DNA from: CAHJXF01 sp038240015
Lineage (GTDB): Bacteria > Pseudomonadota > Gammaproteobacteria > Burkholderiales > Burkholderiaceae_D
Assembly (NCBI GenBank): GCA_038240015.1
Contig: JBBSEF010000104.1
Coordinates: 1 to 9,319, forward strand
Reading direction: 5' to 3'
DNA: 9,319 bases
This document shows, in pieces, positions 1 through 7,068 of the stretch (position 1 is the first letter of the stretch; each line of letters starts with the position of its first letter). The position numbers and the translations under genes were made by a program. The notes under the pieces are model-generated. The model was not told the origin of the DNA, did not search any database, and was given only the letters and a program-made list of their open reading frames with translations.

Positions 1-1538
1 CCCAACGAGTTCGGCTCGTATGCAACCCGGCCTCGCGGAATCGCCTGTCGATGCATGCCGTCGCGCTGGTTGTTGTTGATCGGCGCCAACGGCGAGTTGA
101 TCGGGATCTCGTGAAAGTTCGCGCCGCCGAGGCGGCTGATCTGTGTGTCCACATACGAATGGATGCGGCCCGCGAGCAGTGGATCGTTACTGAAGTCGAT
201 GCCCGGGACGATGTGCGCCGTGCAGAACGCTACCTGCTCGGTCTCGGCGAAAAAATTGTCCGGGTTGCGATCGAGCACCATGCGGCCCACCGGTATCAAC
301 GGCACCAGCTCTTCGGGGATCAGCTTGGTCGCGTCGAGCACATCGAAGCTGAATCCATCGGCCTGCTCCTCGGTGAAAATCTGCAAGCCCATTTCCCACT
401 CCGGATATTCACCGGCTTCAATCGCTTCCCACAAATCGCGCCGATGAAAGTCCGAGTCGGCGCCCGAGATCTTGACGGCCTCATCCCACACCAGTGAGTG
501 CGTGCCGAGCAACGGCTTCCAATGAAACTTGCAGAACACCGACTCGCCGGCTTCGTTGACGAGCCGGAAGGTGTGAACGCCGAAGCCCTGCATCATGCGC
601 AGGCTGCGCGGAATGCCGCGGTCCGACATGACCCACATCAGGACGTGTGTCGATTCAGGCATCAACGAAGCAAAGTCCCAGAACGTGTCGTGCGCCGAAG
701 CCGCCTGCGGGATGCCGTTGTGCGGCTCGGGCTTGACCGCGTGGATGAGGTCGGGAAACTTCATCGCATCCTGAATGAAGAAAATCGGGATGTTGTTGCC
801 CACCAGATCCCAGTTGCCTTCGTCGGTGTAGAACTTGACCGCGAAGCCGCGGATGTCGCGCGCGGTATCGGTCGAGCCGCGTTCACCTGCAACCGTCGAG
901 AAGCGCACGAATACAGGCGTGCGCTTGCCAGCGGCCTGGAACGGTGCGGCCCTGGTGTATTCGGTGAGCGGCTTGTAGCACTCGAAATATCCGTGCGCCG
1001 CGGAGCCGCGCGCGTGCACGATGCGCTCGGGGATGCGCTCGTGATCGAAGTGCGTGATCTTCTCGCGCAGAATGAAATCTTCGAGCAGCGTAGGGCCGCG
1101 CAGACCGGCCTTCAATGAATTCTGGTTGTCGCCGATGGCGACGCCCTGATTGGTCGTCAGGTGCTGGCCGGCCCCATTGGCGCGCACGTGCGTGAGCGAT
1201 CCGTCGTTGCCGTGAGCGCCGTCGGGCTTGGGCGGCGCCCCCGTCTTGTTCGAAGGATTGTCTTCGCTGATGGTGCTCGCGCCCACATCGGCGTTCGGCG
1301 TGCTTTCGTTCTGGCCTTCGGACGGAGCGACCGCGTTCGCGTGTCCGTATTCGTCGGCCTTGGTTGCGTTGTACGGCATCGCCGCGGCGAGCCGGTTCGT
1401 GTCGGCCGCTTTCTTTGCGAGACGATCGTCGCCCGGCGCCGGGCCTTGATGCGACGGGCCGCTGGACGAACTTCTGGCGGCGGCGCTGCTGCTGCCTTTG
1501 CGCTCGGGCTTTGCATCTGATTTCGATTTGCTGGCCAT
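1..1538 (-). CDS. katE: Large-subunit (HPII/KatE-type) heme catalase, 3' end beyond the window
   Basis: Converts hydrogen peroxide to water and oxygen in the cytoplasm. The first 512 codons are visible and the frame is open at the left edge. The core matches clade 2 large-subunit catalases throughout. The distal His lies in RIVHARGSAAHG (H175), the distal Asn in VGNNIPIFFIQD (N248), and the proximal heme-ligand Tyr in SYVDTQISRLGG (Y462). These correspond to HPII H128, N201 and Y415 with a constant offset of 47, so the core has no net gap. The offset comes from a longer, Ser/Lys/Ala-rich, low-complexity N-terminus. The flavodoxin-like C-terminal domain expected of this clade would lie outside the window. 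The ATG at 1538 is chosen because AAGGA sits 6 bases upstream and the SKSKSDAK-type leader is common in this group. It starts 14 bases after the glycosyltransferase stop, so read-through from that operon is likely. Family assignment is very secure; the symbol katE is by family. Confidence 0.95.
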   Translation of the reverse strand, partial: MASKSKSDAKPERKGSSSAAARSSSSGPSHQGPAPGDDRLAKKAADTNRLAAAMPYNATKADEYGHANAVAPSEGQNESTPNADVGASTISEDNPSNKTGAPPKPDGAHGNDGSLTHVRANGAGQHLTTNQGVAIGDNQNSLKAGLRGPTLLEDFILREKITHFDHERIPERIVHARGSAAHGYFECYKPLTEYTRAAPFQAAGKRTPVFVRFSTVAGERGSTDTARDIRGFAVKFYTDEGNWDLVGNNIPIFFIQDAMKFPDLIHAVKPEPHNGIPQAASAHDTFWDFASLMPESTHVLMWVMSDRGIPRSLRMMQGFGVHTFRLVNEAGESVFCKFHWKPLLGTHSLVWDEAVKISGADSDFHRRDLWEAIEAGEYPEWEMGLQIFTEEQADGFSFDVLDATKLIPEELVPLIPVGRMVLDRNPDNFFAETEQVAFCTAHIVPGIDFSNDPLLAGRIHSYVDTQISRLGGANFHEIPINSPLAPINNNQRDGMHRQAIPRGRVAYEPNSL

Positions 1539-1544
1539 GTCGAT

Positions 1545-1549
1545 TCCTT
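1545..1549 (-). promoter_or_regulatory. Ribosome binding site of the catalase gene
   Basis: On the minus strand AAGGA lies 6 bases before the ATG at 1538. It falls in the 14-base gap after the glycosyltransferase stop codon TAG (1553-1555). It supports both the chosen catalase start and independent initiation within a shared transcript. Confidence 0.6.
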
Positions 1550-1552
1550 GTC

Positions 1553-2287
1553 CTATTGAAATGTGGGTCGTGTGGAAGTGAGTTCAGTCGCGTCGGTTGC
1601 GGTGAACTTGCGAAAACGTCCGGCCGCGGCAGCCAGCGCCGCTCCGAATCCTTCGGGCGCGCGATAGTCGACGCGCGCGCTGGTCACGACGCGAGGCGCC
1701 GCGCTCCATGCGATCGTTGCACCCGCGCGTTCAAGGGCTTCGACGATCGCCACATCCTCGCTGCTGGTCAGCATCGCGAACCCACCGGCACGCCGATAGG
1801 CGTCGGCGGTCATGCCCAGGTTGGCGCCGTGGATATGTCGATGCCCGTCGATGTCCTGATAGGTCGTCGCAAAGTCGTTGATCACCAAGTCGTCGTAGAC
1901 GCCCCAGTCGTCGACCGCGATCGTGCCGCAGACGACATCGGTATCGAGCGCGAGCTGCGCAACCAGCCAGTCTTCGGTGACCAGCGTGTCGGCGTCGGTG
2001 AACGCAAGCCACTCTGCGCCGCCTCGCAATGCGGCCGACGCGCCGACTGCGCGCGCCGCGCCGACATTGCGTTCACGCGCAATCAATGGAGCGAGGCCGA
2101 AACCGCGCACGATCTCGACGGTGCGATCGGTGCAGGCGTCGCACACCACGTGTGTCTCGACTGCATACCCCAAGACCGCCGCCCGGCGCGACGCGCGGTC
2201 GACCGCCGCGAGGCAGGCGGCGATGATCGCTTCTTCGTTGTGCGCGGGAATCACGATCGCGATGCGATGAAGAGGCGAACGCTTCAT
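1553..2287 (-). CDS. Family 2 (GT-A) glycosyltransferase
   Basis: A 244-residue protein of the glycosyltransferase family 2 type, expected to transfer a sugar from a nucleotide-sugar donor to an unknown acceptor. The N-terminus has the classic strand and loop IAIVIPAHNEE (residues 9-19). The donor and metal site is FTDADT (96-101) with the DxD equivalent D98-A-D100. An acidic pair, SSED (175-178), precedes helix VAIVEALERAG and fits the ED motif that carries the catalytic base. There are no clear membrane helices, so it is probably cytoplasmic or peripheral. At 244 residues it is a bare catalytic domain. Its ATG overlaps the methyltransferase stop codon by four bases (ATGA), which indicates translational coupling. 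Acceptor and sugar cannot be read from sequence. Confidence 0.88.
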   Translation of the reverse strand: MKRSPLHRIAIVIPAHNEEAIIAACLAAVDRASRRAAVLGYAVETHVVCDACTDRTVEIVRGFGLAPLIARERNVGAARAVGASAALRGGAEWLAFTDADTLVTEDWLVAQLALDTDVVCGTIAVDDWGVYDDLVINDFATTYQDIDGHRHIHGANLGMTADAYRRAGGFAMLTSSEDVAIVEALERAGATIAWSAAPRVVTSARVDYRAPEGFGAALAAAAGRFRKFTATDATELTSTRPTFQ

Positions 2288-2886
2288 CGAATCGACTCCC
2301 GCATCGCGACCGACGTCGTGTCGCGGCTCCAGGCAGTCACGATGAAATCGGCGTCGCGGTATTCGAACGCCGCAGGCAACGCGATCGCAGTGGCGAATCT
2401 TCGATGCGCTTCGTCGCCGCTGTGTCCGTAGCCGGTAATCGGTGCGCGCCAGTTGCAGGCCAGCGCAACGCCGACGTCGGTCAACGATTCACCAACCAGC
2501 CGTCCTGTTTCCTCGATCGAAGCAGCATCGAGGAAGTAAACGAGTTCGCCGAGGATCACGAGATCGAACCTGCCCGAAGGCCACTCGTCGGGCAGGACAT
2601 GACGCTCCACGGCGACATTGCCCAGAGCCGCGAGCCGACGCCTTGCGGCCGCCACCGCGAGATCGCTGCCGTCGCTCGCCAGCACTCGATCGCATCGCGC
2701 GGCCAGCGCTTCGGTCAGGATGCCGTTGCCGCAACCGGGCTCATAGGCGCTGCCGTAGCGCTCGTGAGGCAAGCAGGCCAGCACCAGCGCGCGCTTGCGA
2801 CGCTCGTACCAGCGCGTCTCGGTCAACCACGGATCGGACGATCCTCGATAGAGCGCATCGAACGATTGCAATGAACTCGCGCTCAT
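2284..2886 (-). CDS. Class I SAM-dependent methyltransferase, NodS-like
   Basis: A 200-residue Rossmann-fold methyltransferase. The SAM-binding motif I is YEPGCGNGILTEAL (residues 48-61), followed by the acidic ribose-binding strand end LASDGS (69-74) and the motif FDLVILGELVYFL (107-119). The N-terminal stretch with DPW and WYERRKRA (18-33) before motif I is typical of the NodS-like group. The founding member of that group, rhizobial NodS, N-methylates the deacetylated sugar amine of Nod-factor precursors. The gene begins 4 bases after the PIG-L deacetylase stop and overlaps the glycosyltransferase by ATGA. N-methylation of the amine freed by the neighbouring deacetylase is therefore a plausible but unproven role. 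In other bacteria I recall this domain being fused to PIG-L deacetylases, which fits the pairing here. Confidence 0.87.
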   Translation of the reverse strand: MSASSLQSFDALYRGSSDPWLTETRWYERRKRALVLACLPHERYGSAYEPGCGNGILTEALAARCDRVLASDGSDLAVAAARRRLAALGNVAVERHVLPDEWPSGRFDLVILGELVYFLDAASIEETGRLVGESLTDVGVALACNWRAPITGYGHSGDEAHRRFATAIALPAAFEYRDADFIVTAWSRDTTSVAMRESIR

Positions 2887-2890
2887 CGGC

Positions 2891-3700
2891 TCAACAGAAA
2901 AAAACTTCGAAGGGCCGCGTGAAGCGCTCGATCACGTGCGGCGGAAGAATCGCCGGGCGATTCGCATCGGGCGTGATCTGGCTGACGAACAGATCGATCG
3001 CTGCGCGTTTTGCATTGCGCTCCTTTGCATCGAGCCGAATGCAGCGCGCGCGGGTCCAGGGAATCAGGTCGTGTTTCGGCGTGGCCCAATGCCACATCCA
3101 CACCGGGTATTCGACCACCTCGACGCCGATGCGCTTTGCGGCGCGTGCGGTGGCCGCAGCCGCGGCCTCGTGATCGGGATGGCCATCCCAACGCCACGGG
3201 CTGAGGATCAAATCGTCCTCTAATACCTGTTGCACGAGATAGCGCTCGATGGCGTCTTCATGTCGTGCCACCTCACCATCGGAAATACCGAGTTCGCACA
3301 GCGAAGCGTCGATGTCGAGCGTGTCGAGCGCGCGACGCAGTTCGATGGGGCGAGTATGAGCGAGGCGCTCTACGGTCCAGCGATCGGAGCCCGGATGGCT
3401 TGCGGTTCCGGCAGTCACCGACACGATGCGCAAGTCTGCCCCGAGGCTCGAGAGTCGAGCCATGGTCGCGCCGAGCGCAAGCACTTCATCGTCGGGATGA
3501 GGAGAGACGATCCAGATGCGCGGATAGCGCCTTTCCCACGCCGCCAGATCGACGATGGGCATGTTGTCGATCGGCGAACTCGACCGCCACGCGTGTTCAT
3601 CGGTGCCCCGTCCGACAATGAGCCGTGTCGCGGCGTCGCTGTCGACGGATAACGCGTCTGCGATCATGGCTTCGACCGTTGTCTCCACGACGGCGTCCAT
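2891..3700 (-). CDS. PIG-L family N-deacetylase (LmbE-like)
   Basis: A 269-residue zinc-dependent deacetylase of the PIG-L/LmbE/MshB superfamily, whose members usually remove the N-acetyl group from GlcNAc-type sugars. The first metal motif is SPHPDDE (residues 66-72): H68 and D71 are expected zinc ligands and D70 the general base. The second motif is GHPDH (173-177): H177 should be the third zinc ligand and H174 the oxyanion-stabilising His, by analogy with MshB. About 60 residues precede the core. The frame stays open to 4012, but that upstream part is Arg-rich shadow sequence inside the preceding gene. The ATG at 3700 is chosen because it forms a TGATG junction with the upstream stop codon. 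It sits between a flavoprotein gene and a methyltransferase gene, all tightly coupled. The substrate is unknown. Confidence 0.9.
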   Translation of the reverse strand: MDAVVETTVEAMIADALSVDSDAATRLIVGRGTDEHAWRSSSPIDNMPIVDLAAWERRYPRIWIVSPHPDDEVLALGATMARLSSLGADLRIVSVTAGTASHPGSDRWTVERLAHTRPIELRRALDTLDIDASLCELGISDGEVARHEDAIERYLVQQVLEDDLILSPWRWDGHPDHEAAAAATARAAKRIGVEVVEYPVWMWHWATPKHDLIPWTRARCIRLDAKERNAKRAAIDLFVSQITPDANRPAILPPHVIERFTRPFEVFFC

Positions 3701-4803
3701 CAGAGCGCCCAGCCGAGGCCGCGCATTTCGCGATCGTCGGCCAACAGTGCGCGGCTCTGAGCGACCAGGTCGTGTTCGGCGCGGCACTGCCGGATGAAGA
3801 TCGGCAGATCGGCGACGAGTCGCGCCAGATGCTGGTCGTTGCAAAGCGGGCCTGGCCCGACGGCGCGGGCGGCGTGATGGATGACCGATTCCGCCATGTC
3901 GGCGATCGCTGACCGCGCGCGAAGCGCCGCACGTGCAAAATCGGCGGCGGGTAGCGCGTCGATCTGTGCGGCGCATTCGCGCAGCAGTGCGCGTCCCGAG
4001 GCCAGCGCACAATCGATCGCCCCCACATGAGCCAGCGCGTGCGGGTCATCGCGACCGACTTGCAGATCGCGAACGATCGTTGCTATCGCGGCGGCCGCTC
4101 CATACCAGCACGCAGCCACGCCCGCACCTCCGTGCCAGAAGCCGGGCCGGTCGAGATAGGCATTCACATGACCCACGATGCGCGCGGCCACGGCATCGCA
4201 TGTCACATCGTAGCTGGCGGAGTCGCGCATGCCCACGGCGTTCCACGCGCGTTCGTCGATGGTGATGCCGTCGGACCCGAGATCCACTTCGACCAGCCAT
4301 CGTCGACCGTCTTCGTCGGACGCGGTCATCAAGGCCATGTCCACGATGCGTGCGCCCGAACACCAGCTCTTCTTGCCATCGAGCGTCACGAAACTGCTTT
4401 CGTGCATCCGGTCGTCACGACCGCGAATCTTCAACGGCTGCGCGCGCGATTCGGATGCCCATACCGCGTAGACAACGCCGGGCTTGGGCACATGACGCGT
4501 GTCGATTTCCTGCAGGATCGCGAGCGCGTCGGTGTGGCTTTCATAAAGCTTGACGAGGGCAAGATCGCGACCCGCGACCTGTGCGAGGCATTGCCAGCGC
4601 TTCTGCGTGGACCCGTTTCCTGGAGGTGGGATGCGATCGAGGCCGGCCGCGATCAAGTCTCGCAGTCGCTGAACGATCGGTTGAACAATCGGTTGAGCGG
4701 TAGTCTCGCCGGCATACGCTCTCTCATCGCCTGCGAGAAGCGCAGCGATCTGCCTGTCGATCGCAGACGATGTTGAAGCGACGGTCTCCAGCAACGCGGC
4801 CAT
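3700..4803 (-). CDS. Acyl-CoA dehydrogenase-like flavoprotein
   Basis: A 367-residue protein with the acyl-CoA dehydrogenase fold. The middle beta domain is recognisable from WASES (residues 115-119) and LDGKKSWCSGARIVDMAL (141-158), the counterpart of the usual L-x-G-x-K-x-W/F-x-S/T-G-A strand. It ends with RLVADLPIFIRQ and a nearby AEHDL (328-346), a helix seen in the flavin-monooxygenase-like and other divergent branches of the family. I do not see the catalytic Glu at the positions known from medium-chain or isovaleryl-CoA dehydrogenases, so simple beta-oxidation is not assured. The ATG at 4803 is preferred because GGGGA lies 7 bases upstream. An in-frame ATG at 4860 adds 19 poor residues and has AAGG directly against it. 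It is the first gene of the coupled set and joins the PIG-L gene by TGATG. A 12-base tandem duplication near the N-terminus gives the peptide QPIVQPIVQ. Confidence 0.82.
   Translation of the reverse strand: MAALLETVASTSSAIDRQIAALLAGDERAYAGETTAQPIVQPIVQRLRDLIAAGLDRIPPPGNGSTQKRWQCLAQVAGRDLALVKLYESHTDALAILQEIDTRHVPKPGVVYAVWASESRAQPLKIRGRDDRMHESSFVTLDGKKSWCSGARIVDMALMTASDEDGRRWLVEVDLGSDGITIDERAWNAVGMRDSASYDVTCDAVAARIVGHVNAYLDRPGFWHGGAGVAACWYGAAAAIATIVRDLQVGRDDPHALAHVGAIDCALASGRALLRECAAQIDALPAADFARAALRARSAIADMAESVIHHAARAVGPGPLCNDQHLARLVADLPIFIRQCRAEHDLVAQSRALLADDREMRGLGWAL
4675..4698 (-). repeat. Imperfect 12-base tandem repeat inside the ACAD-like gene
   Basis: Two copies of a 12-base unit sit head to tail (plus strand gatcggttgaac, then aatcggttgagc, two mismatches). 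They are in frame and encode the repeated QPIV in the N-terminal part of the flavoprotein. This looks like a slippage or duplication event. The length of 12 keeps the frame. Confidence 0.7.
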
Positions 4804-4971
4804 TGCGGCGTCCCCATCCTCGTATGCGGCAAGTCGTGTTGCCGAGCATCGCAAGCGCATCCTTGCAGCGGCAAAGTTTGTGTGTGGCGTGCGCCTTCGG
4901 GATTCGGACGAACGCTGAACGCGAGGTCATCAGTTGACGGCACCTGCCGCGCAATCCGCCATTCTTCTTCG
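4804..4971 (-). other. Intergenic region ahead of the ACAD-like cassette
   Basis: 168 bases lie between the DUF924 stop and the flavoprotein start, the longest non-coding gap on the minus side. Every other minus-strand junction is between a 4-base overlap and a 14-base gap, so this is the likely place for a promoter of the five-gene set. I could not identify convincing -35/-10 boxes on the minus strand, nor a hairpin followed by a T-run that would end the MFS-DUF924 transcript. If the alternative start at 4860 is used, the gap shrinks to 111 bases. Confidence 0.4.
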
Positions 4972-5508
4972 TCATTCATCAGGGGACTGCCGCAGAAAGT
5001 CGCTCTCGGCTGCCGTCGTGGTGCGTCCGAGGATTTCGTTTCGATGCGGGAAGCGGCCGAAGCGATCGACGATGCCCTTGTGGTGCTCGGCGAATCGGAG
5101 CACGTCGGCATCCCCGGTCGCGCGGAACAATTGCACCGATCGCGCCTGCATCGCGCGGTCCTCGCTGTGCATGAAGGGCATGTAGAGGAACTGTCTGCGC
5201 CGCGAGTCGAGGCTTGCATCCAGCCCGCGATCGACCGCATCGATGGCGAGCGCCAGCGCGACGTCGTCGGTCGCATAGGTCTCGGGCGATCCACGAAAGA
5301 GGTTGCGCGAGAATTGATCGAAGACGATCACCGCCGCGACGTGTCCCGCGGCGCTCAATCGTTCTGCATCGGGAGGCGCGCGCTCGAGTACGGCATGCAG
5401 ATCCGCGAATCGTTCGCGGATTGGTTGGTCGACTTCGGCGCGAGCGCTGAACCAGTCCTTCGGACCGAGGTCTTCGAACCAGTAACGATTGACGATGTCG
5501 ATCCACAT
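4972..5508 (-). CDS. DUF924 family protein
   Basis: A 178-residue member of DUF924 (a TPR-like alpha-helical family of unknown biochemical function), at its usual length. The diagnostic blocks are present in order: NRYWFEDLGPKDWFS (residues 7-21), VIVFDQFSRNLFRGSPETYATDD (60-82), RQFLYMPFMHSED (105-117), and HHKGIVDRFGRFPHRNEILGR (142-162) followed by E169. The frame extends upstream to 5796, but that part is Arg-rich shadow inside the transporter gene. The ATG at 5508 fits the family start and has AAGGTG 6 bases upstream. The gene begins 5 bases after the MFS stop, so the two are probably co-transcribed. Because the family has no known function, the pairing does not by itself reveal a role. 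Confidence 0.93.
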   Translation of the reverse strand: MWIDIVNRYWFEDLGPKDWFSARAEVDQPIRERFADLHAVLERAPPDAERLSAAGHVAAVIVFDQFSRNLFRGSPETYATDDVALALAIDAVDRGLDASLDSRRRQFLYMPFMHSEDRAMQARSVQLFRATGDADVLRFAEHHKGIVDRFGRFPHRNEILGRTTTAAESDFLRQSPDE

Positions 5509-5513
5509 CGCGT

Positions 5514-6950
5514 TCACCTTGCCTTCGACACGGCGCTGTTGGCAAGTAGCGCGAACGCGCTCGCACCTGCCGCGGCGGCCAGCGCCGCGCCGACCCATGC
5601 CGCAATTCGAAACTTCGCGGTGAAGAGATCGGGTGTCGCATCGGACACGAGCACGACGCCGACCAGCGCAGTTGCGAACAAGGCCGCGACTCTGGCGAGC
5701 GCATTGTTCACGCCAGATGCCGCGCCGACGTGATCTGCATCGACCGCGCTCATCACGGTTGCGGTCAACGGTGCGACGCTTGCCGCCATGCCGCATGCGA
5801 TCAGTGCGAGCGCGGGAAAGATCGTCGACCAGTAGGCGAGATCGCTCGCGGTGACTCGCGCCATCAGCGCAAAGCCCGCCGCAACGATTAGCGGCCCGAG
5901 CGTGAGCGGCAGTCGAGGACCGGTGCGCTCGGCCATCCTTCCGACGAAGCGCGATGCGAGACCGATCGCGATCGGCAGCGGCAGCAGCGCCGCACCCGCT
6001 GCGGTCGCCGAATAGTGACCGATGCGGATCAGCAGATAAGGCAGCACGACCATCAGGCCGCTCAATGCCCCGTAGAGAAACAACGTCAGCAGCGTGACGC
6101 CCACGAACGCCTTCGCACCGAACAACGCGAGAGGCATCATGGCCCGCCTACCCAGCCGCGCTTCGACCGCGACGAAGGCCAGTAACGCGGCGACGCCCCC
6201 GATCGACGAGATCGTCACCGCGGTGTCGGCGCCGCGCGTCGGCCCCACCGTCAATGCCCACGCGAGTGCGCCCAATCCCGCGGTCGCGAGCGATGCGCCG
6301 CGCCAGTCCAACACAGCCGCGGTCGAGTGATCACGCGTTTCATCGACGTAACGAATCGCGAGCCACATCGCGATGCATGCGATCGGAAGATTCAACAGGA
6401 AGATAGCGCGCCAGCCCACGGTGTCGATCAACCATCCGCCGATCACCGGCCCCGCCGCGCCCGTGATGGCGCCGGCAGCGGCCCAGGTGCCGATCGCGCG
6501 GCCACGCGCCGGACCCGCGAAACCCGCGCCCAGCATCGCGAGGCTTGCGGGCGTCAACAGCGCGGCGCCCACACCCTGAAACGAGCGCGCCGCCAGCAGC
6601 AAATGCATGTTCGGCGCCAACGCGCAGAGCAGCGACGCGATCGTGAAGAGGCCGAGCCCGATCGCGAAGATCCTGCGCCTGCCGTATCGATCGGCCATCG
6701 CGCCGCCGATCAGGATCAGCGCACCCATCGGCAACAGGTAGGCGTTGATCAACCACTGGGTCGCTGCGGCCGACGCGGCAAGGTCGTGCTGAATCGCCGG
6801 TAGCGCCACGTTGACGACCGAGCCATCGATGAAGGCGACGCTCGAACCGAGGATGGTCGCGGCGAGCAATGCGGAAGCGTGCGCGGCCTCCTGCGGCGCC
6901 GCTGCCGCAAGCACGCCGGCGTCACACGGCGCGGTGATGGCGGAACTCAT
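5514..6950 (-). CDS. MFS transporter, DHA2 (14-helix, EmrB/QacA-type) drug exporter
   Basis: A 478-residue inner-membrane protein with hydrophobic segments throughout, consistent with about 14 helices. Family motifs are present: FIDGSVVNVALP in helix 1 (residues 40-51), the motif A loop GGAMADRYGRRRIF between helices 2 and 3 (82-95), and the antiporter motif C stretch GAAGPVIGGW (164-173). Members of this subfamily export drugs, dyes or toxic metabolites in exchange for protons. The substrate is not readable. The ATG at 6950 leaves a short polar leader before helix 1. I see no strong Shine-Dalgarno sequence there, but the next in-frame ATG lies inside the transmembrane domain. No adjacent EmrA-like fusion protein or TetR/MarR repressor gene is visible. 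It is divergently oriented to the VOC gene across a short gap. Confidence 0.92.
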   Translation of the reverse strand: MSSAITAPCDAGVLAAAAPQEAAHASALLAATILGSSVAFIDGSVVNVALPAIQHDLAASAAATQWLINAYLLPMGALILIGGAMADRYGRRRIFAIGLGLFTIASLLCALAPNMHLLLAARSFQGVGAALLTPASLAMLGAGFAGPARGRAIGTWAAAGAITGAAGPVIGGWLIDTVGWRAIFLLNLPIACIAMWLAIRYVDETRDHSTAAVLDWRGASLATAGLGALAWALTVGPTRGADTAVTISSIGGVAALLAFVAVEARLGRRAMMPLALFGAKAFVGVTLLTLFLYGALSGLMVVLPYLLIRIGHYSATAAGAALLPLPIAIGLASRFVGRMAERTGPRLPLTLGPLIVAAGFALMARVTASDLAYWSTIFPALALIACGMAASVAPLTATVMSAVDADHVGAASGVNNALARVAALFATALVGVVLVSDATPDLFTAKFRIAAWVGAALAAAAGASAFALLANSAVSKAR

Positions 6951-7068
6951 GATGCGGAATCGATGGTGAATACGAGTTGAAAAAAATGACGCGCGACGAC
7001 GCTTCGAGCGCTTTGCAATAGATCAAATGAAGTGCAAGCTTCGCATTCCATTTTTCCGGGACCCGTCG
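6951..7068. promoter_or_regulatory. Divergent promoter region between the MFS and VOC genes
   Basis: This 118-base gap separates the leftward and rightward gene runs, so it should hold promoters for both. It is visibly more AT-rich than its surroundings (for example TTGAAAAAAATGA at 6977-6989 and AATAGATCAAATGAA at 7017-7031). Near 7013-7037 there is an inverted repeat, TTGCA and TGCAA separated by 15 bases, that could be an operator. I could not pair convincing -35 and -10 boxes at normal spacing on either strand. An ATG at 7027, in frame with the VOC gene, lies within it and is judged not to be the start. Confidence 0.5.

Noticed and set aside
1364..2431. A 355-codon open frame on the plus strand across the catalase and glycosyltransferase genes
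   Set aside because: It is antisense to well-supported catalase, GT2 and methyltransferase motifs. Its composition is typical of shadow frames and it has no domain.
3701..4012. An N-terminal extension of the PIG-L protein by 104 residues
   Set aside because: The extra part is Arg-rich, overlaps the ACAD-like gene in another frame, and the TGATG junction at 3700 gives a better start.
4882..5733. A 283-codon open frame on the plus strand opposite DUF924 and the MFS C-terminus
   Set aside because: It is antisense to clear DUF924 motifs, and its translation shows no family pattern.
5509..5796. An N-terminal extension of the DUF924 protein by 96 residues
   Set aside because: The extra part is Arg-rich shadow of the MFS gene. 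The family starts at the WIDIVNRYWF region, and a good ribosome site precedes the ATG at 5508.
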